Assembly: GCA_021837305.1 (NCBI GenBank)
Contig: JAKBGV010000007.1
Coordinates: 1-39,322, forward strand
Length of the DNA: 39,322 nucleotides
Reading direction: 5' to 3'
From: Actinomycetes bacterium
GTDB taxonomy: Bacteria; Actinomycetota; Acidimicrobiia; Acidimicrobiales; RAAP-2
Shown here: piece after piece, positions 1 to 8,399 of the stretch
How positions within the stretch are numbered: position 1 is the first letter of the stretch
Layout of the letters: every line of letters begins with the position of its first letter
Translations under genes and position numbers: made by a program
The notes under the pieces: generated by a model
What the model saw: only the letters and a program-made list of their open reading frames with translations
What the model was told of the DNA's origin: nothing
The model's database searches: none

Positions 1-278
1 ACCGCGAAACAAGGTGTCAACCGACTTGAGGCACTGCAGCAACTGTTCATCGGTGAACCGTGGATGCCTGCACCGTCAGGCACCAGTCCCTAAGCCACTT
101 CCTTCGAAGGGGCACCTGAACAGTTACTCCACGACTACTCATCGCGAGTGTAGGCCGCTCGCCACCCAGACTCTCATTTTCCGACTCTCATTGGCACTGG
201 CTCACGAAACGGGGTCCCCGCAGCTCGAAAAGGACACGGATCAAAAGTCCGTGTGATGCCAGGACATGGACTCCGTGG
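1..278. other. Stretch without a recognised gene
   Basis: This left edge lies downstream of the minus-strand secreted-protein gene that stops at 279. A plus-strand open frame from 14 to 256 would encode 80 residues rich in Cys, His, Arg and Ser. It has no ribosome binding site and no recognisable domain, so I do not call it a gene. No hairpin followed by a T-run is obvious as a terminator for the minus-strand operon. Confidence 0.4.
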
Positions 279-1160
279 TTACTTCTCAGTGCAGATCACA
301 TTCTCATCCGCGAACACCCTTGTTCTTACAATCGTCGGGATAGATCCACGGCAACGGTATGATCCGCCACCATAGAGCGGAGAGGATCCCGTCAGCTGGT
401 ACGTTCCCACCGGGACTCGAAACTCAAAGTACCCGCTGGCGGGAACCGTGGCACCAAAGAGTTCACCGCCTTTGGCCGTCGCCCAGACCATTCCTGGATA
501 CGGTCGGTATCCCGAGGTATTACCCGGCCCGCCGCCGGCTTCGAGTCGGCCCTTGATGAACCCAACGGGCGATTCTTCGATGACTCCGGCGCTGACGTTG
601 AAGTAGTCCTGAGTACAGACCGGCACCCGCTCGGGCAGGGCGAAGTAGTGCGAAAGCCACGAGTCACTGGCGACTCTGGGGTTCGCTAGCACTTCAATTC
701 CGTTGGCGTATTTCGGAGAGCAGGAACTGCCGTGCACGCGGACCAGCTCTTTGAATTGAGCGGTCGAGATTGAACCGATTGAGACCGTGGCGTAGACGAA
801 GTCGCCGTGACCCAAGACCATCATCGGGTAGGCGACGGTTCCACTCAACGAGCTGATGCCGACCGGCCGGTGGGACGGCCCACTGACCGCCTGGACGGGG
901 ACGTTGTCAACGACGGGTGCGCACGTCGCGCCGGTGTTCTTGAACCACAGTGTTGCCCGGAAGCCAGCGGATGACGAGTAGGTGCCCCGTGGTGGACTCA
1001 TGGAGGGAATCAGTTGACTCGGTCGACAGGTCGTGGGCGACGCTGCCGGATTCGGTGAAGCAGCGAGTAAAGGTGCGGTGAGTGGTGACATTGCGAGCAG
1101 TACGCCGCCGATGGCCGCGGCGATCGCCGTCGTGCGTGGGCTCCGGAGCCGTAGCGACAT
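279..1160 (-). CDS. Secreted protein: DUF4232-like sandwich plus carboxypeptidase-regulatory-like C-terminus
   Basis: Predicted exported protein of 293 residues. The frame stays open far upstream, but the ATG at 1160 is preferred: it follows a purine-rich site (GAAAGGGCT), lies 13 bp after the stop of the upstream gene, and begins a clear signal peptide (basic start, hydrophobic segment about residues 12-33 ending in Ala-Ala). Residues about 45-190 look like the DUF4232 beta-sandwich: CRPSQL opening, an F-K-N-T-G strand, then a Cys. Residues about 200-293 resemble a carboxypeptidase-regulatory or prealbumin-like fold (GYFEFRVPVGTYQLTG). Several Cys residues suggest disulfides outside the cell. 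It is the third gene of a sigma / anti-sigma-like / secreted-protein operon, so it may be a target or sensor partner of that sigma system. The domain assignments are from sequence pattern only; function is unknown. Confidence 0.7.
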   Translation of the reverse strand: MSLRLRSPRTTAIAAAIGGVLLAMSPLTAPLLAASPNPAASPTTCRPSQLIPSMSPPRGTYSSSAGFRATLWFKNTGATCAPVVDNVPVQAVSGPSHRPVGISSLSGTVAYPMMVLGHGDFVYATVSIGSISTAQFKELVRVHGSSCSPKYANGIEVLANPRVASDSWLSHYFALPERVPVCTQDYFNVSAGVIEESPVGFIKGRLEAGGGPGNTSGYRPYPGMVWATAKGGELFGATVPASGYFEFRVPVGTYQLTGSSPLYGGGSYRCRGSIPTIVRTRVFADENVICTEK

Positions 1161-1173
1161 AAGCAGCCCTTTC

Positions 1174-2304
1174 TTACTTGTAGGAGTTGGCGACGAGGGC
1201 CACCGGACCCGATCTGGGGTGGATGATCCGAGTGCGCGATGACGTTGGACCTCGGAGATCAATAACCTCTCGCACTGGCGCCGCAACGGGACACGCTTGG
1301 AAACTCGTGGTGTACGCCGGTGACGTACCGTATTCGGTGATCGTGACCGATGACAGGACTCCGGAACGCCAGGTCCCGACGACGGCGTTGCCGATGACGC
1401 GCCCACACGGTGGCGGTGAGACGTTTACCTCCACCTTCGATGCCCCAACGGTGCCGACGATCTTCCAGGGCAGCGAGAACTGCTCCAGCGCGTTGGCCAC
1501 ATGGGCCGGATAGAGACGCCCACAGCGCACGCTCTTGGCTATGTAGACCACGGCCGGTGAACCCGAGGGTTCACCTACGATGACCGCCGCCATCCCACTG
1601 TACGGTGCTCGACGTAAGAGCTGTTGCGTGAACGGTCCAGTGGTCTGCATCGGACAGTGATACGGAACGTTCTCGTAGGCGAGTCCCACCCACGCCGGGA
1701 CCTTGTCGACCACTGGCACGCCGCGCACGTGCCTCGTGATGGTTACCACGCCGAAACCGAGAGAGCCTTGTGGTTCCTTCGAATACCCTTGTAACTGCGA
1801 AGTCGCCCAGATTCGTCTCGCGAATCCAGATTTGTCTGTCGGCGTCTTCATCGAGGTTGGGGCCGGCGTGACGGTGAGAACCCCGTTGTCGAGTTGGAGC
1901 GGGTGGATGTAGCGGTAATGCCTGACATCAAAGGTCGCCACCGCGCCCGTTCCAGTCAGTGTGACTCCTTTATCCGTCGTGACCCGCTCGTGCGAGGCCG
2001 TTGACCGCACGCTTTCGTATGGCCCAACAGCAGTGTTCTGAACGACCACCGACGTCGAGCCGAAGAGGGTGGCAGCTCCCGCTATCGCGAGCGTAACGGC
2101 TGCAGCGCTTGCACCGACGAGCGCGGGCCTACGTCGCCACGCTGGTGTTCGCACCGTGCGAGGCACGGGTATCGCATCGCCAATACCCGCCGTGATCTTG
2201 GACATGAGATGCTCCTGGCGCACGAGATCGTCTAGGGCCTCGTCAGTGAGACCACGTGCGGGGTCGATGTCACCCATCACTTTTTGGAGCAGGTCTTCAT
2301 TCAC
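1174..2304 (-). CDS. Membrane-anchored protein, probable anti-sigma factor
   Basis: A 376-residue single-pass membrane protein. The GTG start at 2304 overlaps the sigma-factor stop as GTGA, so translation is coupled. The acidic N-terminal part (residues 1-60, with a short helical DEALDDLVRQEHLM stretch) should be cytoplasmic. A hydrophobic segment lies about residues 63-84, followed by roughly 290 residues outside the membrane containing several Cys. This order (cytoplasmic sigma-binding region, membrane helix, external sensor) is that of many anti-sigma factors, and the position directly behind an ECF sigma gene supports the role. The zinc-binding HxxxCxxC motif of ZAS anti-sigma factors is absent, so this would be a non-ZAS type. 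The role is inferred from context and topology, not from a recognised domain. Confidence 0.7.
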   Translation of the reverse strand: MNEDLLQKVMGDIDPARGLTDEALDDLVRQEHLMSKITAGIGDAIPVPRTVRTPAWRRRPALVGASAAAVTLAIAGAATLFGSTSVVVQNTAVGPYESVRSTASHERVTTDKGVTLTGTGAVATFDVRHYRYIHPLQLDNGVLTVTPAPTSMKTPTDKSGFARRIWATSQLQGYSKEPQGSLGFGVVTITRHVRGVPVVDKVPAWVGLAYENVPYHCPMQTTGPFTQQLLRRAPYSGMAAVIVGEPSGSPAVVYIAKSVRCGRLYPAHVANALEQFSLPWKIVGTVGASKVEVNVSPPPCGRVIGNAVVGTWRSGVLSSVTITEYGTSPAYTTSFQACPVAAPVREVIDLRGPTSSRTRIIHPRSGPVALVANSYK

Positions 2305-2864
2305 GAGTCGGTCCCTTCTCGTCGCAGTGGTGACACCGTCGTCTCGGTCCTGGATTGGTTAACCCGTTCACGCAGGTGTCGTCGAGCTCTAGAAAGGCGA
2401 ATGCCGGCTGCCTTCTCACTACATCCGAGCACGACACCTATGTCGCGGTATGAGAGCTCTTCCCAGTAGGTGAGCTGAATCAACTCGCGCTCTTGCGGGC
2501 TCAGCTCTCCGAGCGCGATTAGTAACACCTCGACGTCTTCACCGGTGTAGCGAGGGACCGCGAACTCGCCTTCACGCTCGAAGGCGAGCCGAGCCTCCAA
2601 TCGCATGGACCGCTGACGTCCGCGAAGCAGGTTCGAGAGAATATGTCCAGCGATGCCGTAAAGCCAAAACAGTTCCTCAGCCGGAGGGGGTAGTTCCTCG
2701 AAACGTCGCCAGACGACAACGAACGTATCAGCCACGAGATCCTCGGCAGCGAAGTGATCATCGAGACGGCGTAGTCCGTAGCGCAAGAGGGCGTTGCGGT
2801 GTGTCACGACGACTCGGGCAAATGTCTCATCCTTGTTGGGCATTGGTTTCATTGGATTGGCCAT
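2301..2864 (-). CDS. RNA polymerase ECF sigma factor
   Basis: 187-residue sigma-70 family protein of extracytoplasmic-function type. Region 2 lies about residues 20-85: LRRLDDHFAAEDLVADTF is the typical D-x-x-D-A/L-V-Q/A-D-T-F pattern, and FWLYGIAGHILSN is the region 2.4-like end. Region 4 lies about 115-170, with LSPQERELIQLTYWEELSYRDI and the helix-turn-helix GCSEKAAGIRLSRARRHL. Length and two-domain structure are normal for ECF sigmas. ATG 2864 is used; ATGs at residues 5 and 8 are alternatives because no clear ribosome binding site decides. It leads an operon with the anti-sigma-like membrane protein and a secreted protein. ECF operons are often autoregulated; I could not identify its own promoter. 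Confidence 0.93.
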   Translation of the reverse strand: MANPMKPMPNKDETFARVVVTHRNALLRYGLRRLDDHFAAEDLVADTFVVVWRRFEELPPPAEELFWLYGIAGHILSNLLRGRQRSMRLEARLAFEREGEFAVPRYTGEDVEVLLIALGELSPQERELIQLTYWEELSYRDIGVVLGCSEKAAGIRLSRARRHLRERVNQSRTETTVSPLRREGTDS

Positions 2865-3289
2865 TTACATCTAAATGTCCAAGTAGCGCGAATCCCTTCA
2901 CACGACTCTGGTGGAACGACTGGAGAAGGGGACGAACACTCAGGCTCGAGGTTGATCAAGGAGATCGGCAAAACGGCACTCCGGATTTTCCGCAGGAAGC
3001 ATTCTGGGTGTTCGCGAACCGTGACCGCCAAGCCAACCGATTGCGTCCGATATCGTGCGGCCATCGGAGTGGCCGTCGTGTCCCCGATCAGGCTGGCGCG
3101 TTCGAGTTGGGCCACGGGTGTCGACCCGAGGCCTCGGAGTTGTTTGCGATGGCGGACGTGGCCGACCCGTGCCAATGACTCGAACCGAAAGCCCACGTCG
3201 TCGATTATCGCCGTGTCCATCCGAGGGCTGGAGGAGTCGACTGTGATGACGACGGGCGGGCCATTGACAAGGACGGAAATCTTTAGCAT
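2849..3289 (-). CDS. Hypothetical protein upstream of the sigma factor
   Basis: Open frame of 146 residues whose 3' end overlaps the start of the sigma-factor gene by 16 bp. In its first two thirds (to about 2960) the codons favour G/C in the third position as in neighbouring genes. The opening residues (MLKISVLVNG, VVITVDSSS) could form beta strands, so it may be real. Near the 3' end the composition turns Cys/Trp-rich and less coding-like. No ribosome binding site precedes the ATG and I recognise no domain. It could be a small first gene of the sigma operon or a decayed remnant. If it is not a gene, 2865-3379 is a 515-bp intergenic stretch. Confidence 0.35.
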   Translation of the reverse strand: MLKISVLVNGPPVVITVDSSSPRMDTAIIDDVGFRFESLARVGHVRHRKQLRGLGSTPVAQLERASLIGDTTATPMAARYRTQSVGLAVTVREHPECFLRKIRSAVLPISLINLEPECSSPSPVVPPESCEGIRATWTFRCKWPIQ

Positions 3290-3379
3290 GGATTACTTGA
3301 ATTGAAGGCCGCCGTCGCTGACGACCGCCGGCTCTGCCTCCTGCGATGGCGGATTGCGGCAGGGTAACTCGGGCGGCAG

Positions 3380-3385
3380 TAGAAT
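3380..3385 (+). promoter_or_regulatory. Candidate -10 box for the LCP gene
   Basis: TAGAAT fits the actinobacterial TANNNT -10 and ends 9 nt before the ATG at 3395. Transcription would start about 3392, leaving a leader of only a few bases. A TTGCGG at 3354-3359 is a weak -35 with a long 20-bp spacer. Confidence 0.45.
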
Positions 3386-3394
3386 GAAGTGCTT

Positions 3395-5095
3395 ATGGCC
3401 CGTTCTCGTCATTCAGGGCCGTCGGATGGCGTGTCACTCGGCGAGGTGCCCAATGCCCAGCGGTTGCGTGCGCTGGCCGGCGCTATCGACGAAAGGACGG
3501 GAGCGCACTCGCGGCGCGCCGGTCACCGCGAACGTCCAACGGGACGGCGACACTCGCGAGCGCGGCCGTGGTGGATCGCCCTGGGCGTTATCGGCGTCGT
3601 CATCGTGCTCATCATCGCGGGTGGTGCCGGCTACCTCTACTATCTCAACTCCAGGATCCATCGCGTCGCGGTCGGCAACCTCACCTCACAGGCGACAACG
3701 GGCGCCGACGCAGGCACGCAGAACATCCTCATGATTGGCTCCACATCGCGCTGCGCGTTAAAGGTGCAGAATGCCGCCTACGGTCTGTGCTCAGCCGGGG
3801 TGAACGGCGTCAACAGCGACGTCATCATGATCCTGCACCTCAACCCCGCCACCCGGGCACTGTCGATCCTGTCGATTCCCCGCGACCTCTTCTTGCCCAA
3901 CGCCCGCTCGGGTCCCGATGGCGGCTACAAGATCGACGCCGCCCTCTACCAAGGTCAGTCCCAACTGATCAAGGTGATTCGCGAGGATTTCGGCATCGGG
4001 ATTCAGCACTCGGTCGAATTGAACTTTGACACCTTTGCGAACGTCGTTAACGCGCTGGGCGGCATCAACATGTATTTCCCCATGCCAGTCTTTGACGCCT
4101 ACTCGGGTCTCAATATCCCGCAGGCCGGTTGCGTACACCTCGACGGCTACCACGCGTTGCAGGTGGTGCGAGCCCGTCACCTCCAGTACCGTCCGGCCAG
4201 TGTGAAGACCGGCGATCACGCCTACTGGCCCTACGAACTGCAGAGCGACCTCGGGCGGATCAACCGTGACCACGAGTTCCTACGCGTTTTGGCGTCCACC
4301 GTGTCCAAACAGGGACTGGGAAACCCCGTGACCGACTTACGCCTCGTGAACAGCGTGGCTGGCCAGCTCGAGTTCGACAATGCCTTCACCACCTCGGACA
4401 TGGTGCACCTGCTGCTCACCTTCCACTCCGCCAAGATCAACGGGGCGCCCCAGCTCACCATCCCGGTTTCGGTCGGCCCGAACGTCTCGTACATCTACGG
4501 TGGCTATCCCAAGGGCGAGATCGAGTTTCCGTCACTCGTGCCTGACATGCACGCCATCGACCAGTTCCTCCAGATCGGTCCGAACACCAACACCCTCACC
4601 GGTCGGCCGCTACCGGCGCCCTCGTCGGTCACGGTGTCGGTCGTGAACGGGTCGGGCGTTCCCAATCAGGCTGCAGCCACCCTCAACGCATTGGTGGCTC
4701 TGGGATTTCGCGGTGCGGGCACGGGAAACACGCCCGTACTGGCGACCCAGCTCGAGACCTTGGTCGAATACGCCTCGCCGGCCACCATCGGTGCCGCCGA
4801 GGCGGTCGCGCATTCAATGACCGGAGCCGTCACCATCATGCAGGCCCCGACCACGAACGGCGCCCAGGTGACGGTGGTGACCGGCACCCAATTCGCGATC
4901 AACCATCCAGCATCAACTCCAACCAAGACAACGACACACTCGACGTCACCAGCGGCGGCTGCTGCTGCCGCTGCTGCTGCAGCAGCAGCGGCAGCCAGCG
5001 CCGGCTTCCAGCCGCCCTCGATTTCGAACCCGACGTTGGCGCCTTGGGATCCCCGAGCGTGTCCACTGGGCATGCCCGTGCACTCCGTTCCCTGA
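3395..5095 (+). CDS. LytR-CpsA-Psr (LCP) family cell-wall ligase
   Basis: About 566 residues from ATG 3395 (an in-frame GTG lies two codons upstream). LCP enzymes transfer lipid-linked glycopolymers onto peptidoglycan outside the membrane. Order: basic cytoplasmic N-terminus, membrane helix about residues 60-83, LCP catalytic domain about 95-270 with the conserved SIPRDLFLP arginine strand, the Asp-containing VNSDVIMILHLNP strand and the GRINRDHEFL arginine helix, then a LytR_C domain about 415-500 (VTVSVVNGSGVPNQA). After that comes a Ser/Thr/Pro-rich linker with 15 consecutive alanines and a Cys/Pro-containing tail, which is unusual for the family. No Shine-Dalgarno is visible and the -10 box sits just upstream. 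The substrate polymer cannot be told from sequence. The next gene, an MFS transporter, has its own -10 box. Confidence 0.9.
   Translation: MARSRHSGPSDGVSLGEVPNAQRLRALAGAIDERTGAHSRRAGHRERPTGRRHSRARPWWIALGVIGVVIVLIIAGGAGYLYYLNSRIHRVAVGNLTSQATTGADAGTQNILMIGSTSRCALKVQNAAYGLCSAGVNGVNSDVIMILHLNPATRALSILSIPRDLFLPNARSGPDGGYKIDAALYQGQSQLIKVIREDFGIGIQHSVELNFDTFANVVNALGGINMYFPMPVFDAYSGLNIPQAGCVHLDGYHALQVVRARHLQYRPASVKTGDHAYWPYELQSDLGRINRDHEFLRVLASTVSKQGLGNPVTDLRLVNSVAGQLEFDNAFTTSDMVHLLLTFHSAKINGAPQLTIPVSVGPNVSYIYGGYPKGEIEFPSLVPDMHAIDQFLQIGPNTNTLTGRPLPAPSSVTVSVVNGSGVPNQAAATLNALVALGFRGAGTGNTPVLATQLETLVEYASPATIGAAEAVAHSMTGAVTIMQAPTTNGAQVTVVTGTQFAINHPASTPTKTTTHSTSPAAAAAAAAAAAAAAASAGFQPPSISNPTLAPWDPRACPLGMPVHSVP
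4964..4995. repeat. Perfect 32-bp palindrome in an alanine-codon tract
   Basis: Within the GCN (alanine) run at 4952-4996, bases 4964-4979 are the exact reverse complement of 4980-4995, with no spacer (5' half GCTGCCGCTGCTGCTG). The run mixes GCT/GCC codons on the left with GCA/GCG on the right, which creates the symmetry. It could extrude as a cruciform or form a strong mRNA hairpin about 100 nt before the stop codon, and is expected to be prone to slippage. Confidence 0.9.
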
Positions 5096-5170
5096 TTGCC
5101 GGAACACCGTGGTGACGATGTTGAACGAGGGAGGACGTTAGTTTTCTCCATTCAGAATTCACATTCAAAC

Positions 5171-5176
5171 TACATT
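5171..5176 (+). promoter_or_regulatory. Candidate -10 box, leaderless MFS transcript
   Basis: TACATT ends exactly 7 nt before the ATG at 5184, which has no Shine-Dalgarno. This is the geometry of a leaderless actinobacterial promoter with transcription starting at or next to the A of ATG. The surrounding 5140-5180 is AT-rich for this window. No good -35 match is seen. Confidence 0.5.
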
Positions 5177-5183
5177 GCTTCTC

Positions 5184-6446
5184 ATGTCCTCAACTGAGCC
5201 GTCCGGTTCGAGGATCCACCGCCTCAAACAATCTGTGGTTCCGGCTTCGGGTCCCATTCGCACGCTGACCAAGTCAACGCTCGCGAACACGATTGGGAAC
5301 GGTCTCTTCTACACCGTCGAGGTCATCTTCTTCACGAGGTCGGTCGGCCTCTCCGGACATGAGGTCGCGCTCGGCCTTGGCATCGCGGCCGCGGTGGGTT
5401 TGGTCGTGTCGGTCCCCGCGGGCCACCTGGCGGATCGACGTGGCCCGCGAGAACTTTCAGCCGCCAGTTGCGTCTTAGAGGGTTTGGCCATGGCCGCCTT
5501 CACGCTGGTACACACGTTCGCCGGCTTCATCGTCATCTCGGCGATGGGGTCCATCTTTTCGAGCGCTAGTGGGAGCACTCGTGGTGCGCTCATGTCTCGC
5601 TTCGGTATCGGTGAGGAACGCGTACGCGTCCGTGCGTTTCAACGGGCGGTCACCAACTTCGGGATGTCCATAGGCATGGTCGTCGCGGGAGCAGCACTCG
5701 CCATTGACACGCGCGACGCGTACCTCGCCATGGTGTTGTGCAACGCCGTCACGTTCGTCGTCGCGGCCTACTTCATCATGAAGTTGCCGGCAATGCCGCC
5801 CGTGACCCTCGGCGCCAACGAGAGACCCGCACCAATGTCCGTCGTCCTGAGGGATCGCCGGTATCTGACGGCCTCGGCCCTCAACGGTCTCTTCTCGATC
5901 CACTTCGTGGTCCAGAGCGTTGGACTGCCGCTGTGGATCATCGACCATACCGAAGCGCCACGGTGGTGGGTGGCACTACTGCTCATCATCAACACGACGA
6001 TGATCATTCTCTTCCAAGTACGGCTGAGCCGTGGATCGGGCGACATCACCACGGCCGCCCGGGCGTTTCGCCGTTCGGGGGTGCTGATCGCAATCGCGTT
6101 AGTCTGCTACGCCGCGGCATCTGGCGCGAACGCCGTTGCCGCCAGCATCGTTCTGGTAATCGGCATCATCGTTCACACCCTCGGCGAGCTCTACAGCTCC
6201 GGGGCATCGTGGGGCATCGGCTTTGGCATGGCTCGTGAGGACCTCCAGGGTCAGTATCAAGGGGCGTTCTCGTTGGGGCGCGGCCTTTCCGGGATCCTCG
6301 GTCCACTCATCGTCATTTCAATCGCGACATCGTCCACTCGAGTCGGCTGGATCGTGCTCGCCATGATGTTCATGCTCGTTGGTACGGCTTTCGTGCCGCT
6401 CGTCCATGGTTACCAGAAGGCGAACGAACGCCAGGCCTCACTGTAG
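5184..6446 (+). CDS. MFS family transporter
   Basis: About 420 residues with roughly 12 hydrophobic segments, the size and pattern of a major facilitator superfamily permease in the cytoplasmic membrane. The loop between helices 2 and 3 carries GHLADRRGPRE, a good match to the MFS motif A (G-x-x-x-D-R-x-G-x-R). ATG 5184 is chosen over the TTG three codons upstream because it sits 7 nt after a TACATT -10 box. It resembles proton-coupled drug or metabolite exporters, but substrate cannot be assigned. It stands between the LCP gene and a convergent dehydrogenase and appears to be a single-gene unit. Confidence 0.88.
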   Translation: MSSTEPSGSRIHRLKQSVVPASGPIRTLTKSTLANTIGNGLFYTVEVIFFTRSVGLSGHEVALGLGIAAAVGLVVSVPAGHLADRRGPRELSAASCVLEGLAMAAFTLVHTFAGFIVISAMGSIFSSASGSTRGALMSRFGIGEERVRVRAFQRAVTNFGMSIGMVVAGAALAIDTRDAYLAMVLCNAVTFVVAAYFIMKLPAMPPVTLGANERPAPMSVVLRDRRYLTASALNGLFSIHFVVQSVGLPLWIIDHTEAPRWWVALLLIINTTMIILFQVRLSRGSGDITTAARAFRRSGVLIAIALVCYAAASGANAVAASIVLVIGIIVHTLGELYSSGASWGIGFGMAREDLQGQYQGAFSLGRGLSGILGPLIVISIATSSTRVGWIVLAMMFMLVGTAFVPLVHGYQKANERQASL

Positions 6447-6601
6447 GAACGCCGCGGCGGTATCCGTTGTTTCGCGCGCAGGGCTACCCCCACGCGATCC
6501 CTTCGATGTCGGTGGGACCTACTGCACTTGACCGACGTGTCGGCCTTCGAACGTTCCAACGGAGTTGGTCGGCACCGAGCTCCGTGACCGGGACGGTCTC
6601 G

Positions 6602-7390
6602 TTACAGATCGGGAAGGCCGAAGTCCAGTGACGGGACATCGGTACCGCCGTCCACCTCGAGGACCTTGCCGGTGAGGAACGCACCAGCGGACGACGCCAA
6701 GTAGACCACGCTCGCCGCGACCTCGGCGGGGTCAGCTATCCGGCGAAGCGGCGTCGATGATTCCACCATCGTTTTGAGCTCTGGTGTTCCCGTCACGATC
6801 TCCAGCGCCGACGTCGCCGTCGATCCGGCCGCAATCGCGTTCACTCGGATCTTCGGGGCGAGGTCCTTACTGATCAGACGGGTGTAGTGCGCGAGGGCCG
6901 CCTTGACCGAACCGTAAGCGGCGTACCCCCGCCCCGACACGCGTCCCATCACCGAGGAGATATTGACGATGGCACCGCCACCTTGCTCCAGCATCAAGGG
7001 GACGGCCACCAGGTTGAGGGCGTGCGCCGTTGAGACGTTGAAGTGAAACGCCTCCTCGAGATAGTCGACCGTGGTGTCGAAGAAGGGAAGCGGGATCGCA
7101 CCGCCCACGTTGTTCACCACGACGTCGAGGCGCCCGAACTCACTGCGTGCGACCTCCGCGAGACGACGGACCGCGTCCAGGTCGGAGAGGTCCGCCGCGA
7201 CCGTCACGGCGCGGCGACCGGTCGCACTCACCAGATCGGCCACCTGGTCCAAGTCGCCCTGCGTCCGTGAGGCGATGACGACGTCAGCGCCGCATTCCGC
7301 GAGTGCGACGGCGCTCGCGGCGCCGATCCCGCGGCCGGCCCCAGTGACCACGGCAACCCGCCCGTCCATTCGAAAGAGATCGAGAATCAC
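6602..7390 (-). CDS. SDR family NAD(P)-dependent oxidoreductase
   Basis: 262 residues, the normal size of a classical short-chain dehydrogenase/reductase. The Rossmann dinucleotide motif TGAGRGIG is at residues 16-23 and NNVGG at 93-97. The catalytic triad is Ser145/146, Tyr159 and Lys163 (YGSVK). A DGG near residue 250 (EVDGGTDVP) marks the usual C-terminus. A basic residue after the second strand (SRT, residue 42) would favour NADP. It resembles 3-oxoacyl-ACP reductase or related alcohol dehydrogenases; substrate unknown. The GTG start at 7390 is well supported by GAGGAGGAG about 6-8 nt upstream. It is transcribed away from the DUF1295 gene, from a shared 125-bp intergenic region. Confidence 0.92.
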   Translation of the reverse strand: MILDLFRMDGRVAVVTGAGRGIGAASAVALAECGADVVIASRTQGDLDQVADLVSATGRRAVTVAADLSDLDAVRRLAEVARSEFGRLDVVVNNVGGAIPLPFFDTTVDYLEEAFHFNVSTAHALNLVAVPLMLEQGGGAIVNISSVMGRVSGRGYAAYGSVKAALAHYTRLISKDLAPKIRVNAIAAGSTATSALEIVTGTPELKTMVESSTPLRRIADPAEVAASVVYLASSAGAFLTGKVLEVDGGTDVPSLDFGLPDL

Positions 7391-7503
7391 GTGCTACTCC
7401 TCCTCATTTGCTCCCCACAGGGTAAATCCTCCCCGGCACCGTCGGCTTCATCCTCGAGCATTAAAAGTCGACTCCACTCGCCGTCGAGTTCGCAGAGGGT
7501 CGC

Positions 7504-7509
7504 TAGCAT
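7504..7509 (+). promoter_or_regulatory. Candidate -10 box, leaderless DUF1295 gene
   Basis: TAGCAT ends 6 nt before the ATG at 7516, which lacks a ribosome binding site. The spacing suits a leaderless transcript. No clear -35. Confidence 0.45.
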
Positions 7510-7515
7510 TTTTGA

Positions 7516-8343
7516 ATGGACCCGCTCCTCGTTGTCGTCGTGACCGCGGGCGCGGCGAGCGTCTTCGCGCTCCTCGCGTCGATCCTGACGCATGACTACT
7601 CGTGGGTCGATCGAAGTTGGTCGATTGTGCCGATTGTCTACGCCGTCGAGTTCGCCGGTTCCGCGCACTTGCGCGACCCACGACTCGACGTCATGGCAAT
7701 CGTGATCGCGATATGGGGTGCTCGACTCACCTTCAATTTCGCGCGTAAGGGCGGCTACTCCGGCGTCGAAGACTACCGATGGGCGGTCCTGCGTGCCCGC
7801 ATGCCTCGCTGGCAGTTCCAGTTCTTCAATGTCTTCTTCATCGTCCTCTATCAGAACTTCATCCTCGTGGCGATCGTGCTTCCCCTCTGGACGGCGTATC
7901 AACACCGTTCCCACTCATACGGCATCGTCGACGTCATCCTCGCCGTGCTCTTTTTGGCGTGCACGGCCGGCGAAACGGTGGCCGACCAGCAGCAGTGGGA
8001 CTTCCAGTCCTGGAAGACCGCCGAGATCGCGGCGGGACGGATGCCACAGCCGCGGTTCCTCCAGGAGGGACTGTTTCGATATTCACGCCACCCCGCGTAT
8101 TTCTTCGAAGTCGCCCAGTGGTGGGTGATCTTCTTGATGGGTTGTTCCGCTGCGGGTTCGTTGCGCCAGTGGTCGGTGATCGGCGCGGTACTCCTGACGC
8201 TGCTCTTCATCGGCTCCACCAGATTCACCGAGAGCATCACGATCTCGCGATATCCCGAGTACGCGCGCTACCAGCAGCGAACGTCCGCGATCATCCCGTG
8301 GCTTCCTCGACGTCCCGAGCCGATCACGTCGACCGTCGACTAA
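7516..8343 (+). CDS. DUF1295 / steroid 5-alpha-reductase-like membrane protein
   Basis: 275 residues with about six to seven membrane helices. The signature region near residues 180-205 (FLQEGLFRYSRHPAYFFEVAQWW) and the C-terminal ISRYPEYARYQQRTSAIIPWLP segment are characteristic of DUF1295 proteins, which share the fold of 3-oxo-5-alpha-steroid 4-dehydrogenases and isoprenylcysteine methyltransferases. Early motifs SWVDRSWSI and WGARLTFNFARKGGY also match. Family members probably reduce lipid or sterol-like substrates using NADPH, but most are uncharacterised. The divergent neighbour is an SDR oxidoreductase, so a joint redox pathway is conceivable but unproven. The start follows a TAGCAT box with leaderless spacing. 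It ends 56 bp from the convergent helicase gene. Confidence 0.88.
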   Translation: MDPLLVVVVTAGAASVFALLASILTHDYSWVDRSWSIVPIVYAVEFAGSAHLRDPRLDVMAIVIAIWGARLTFNFARKGGYSGVEDYRWAVLRARMPRWQFQFFNVFFIVLYQNFILVAIVLPLWTAYQHRSHSYGIVDVILAVLFLACTAGETVADQQQWDFQSWKTAEIAAGRMPQPRFLQEGLFRYSRHPAYFFEVAQWWVIFLMGCSAAGSLRQWSVIGAVLLTLLFIGSTRFTESITISRYPEYARYQQRTSAIIPWLPRRPEPITSTVD

Positions 8344-8399
8344 TCGACCGATTCCACCACAGGCACACCGTTAACCACCAGCGAGGCGGACCCTAGCCA

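Noticed and set aside
14..256. Plus-strand 80-codon open frame at the left edge
   Set aside because: Composition rich in Cys, His, Arg and Ser, no ribosome site or -10 box, no domain.
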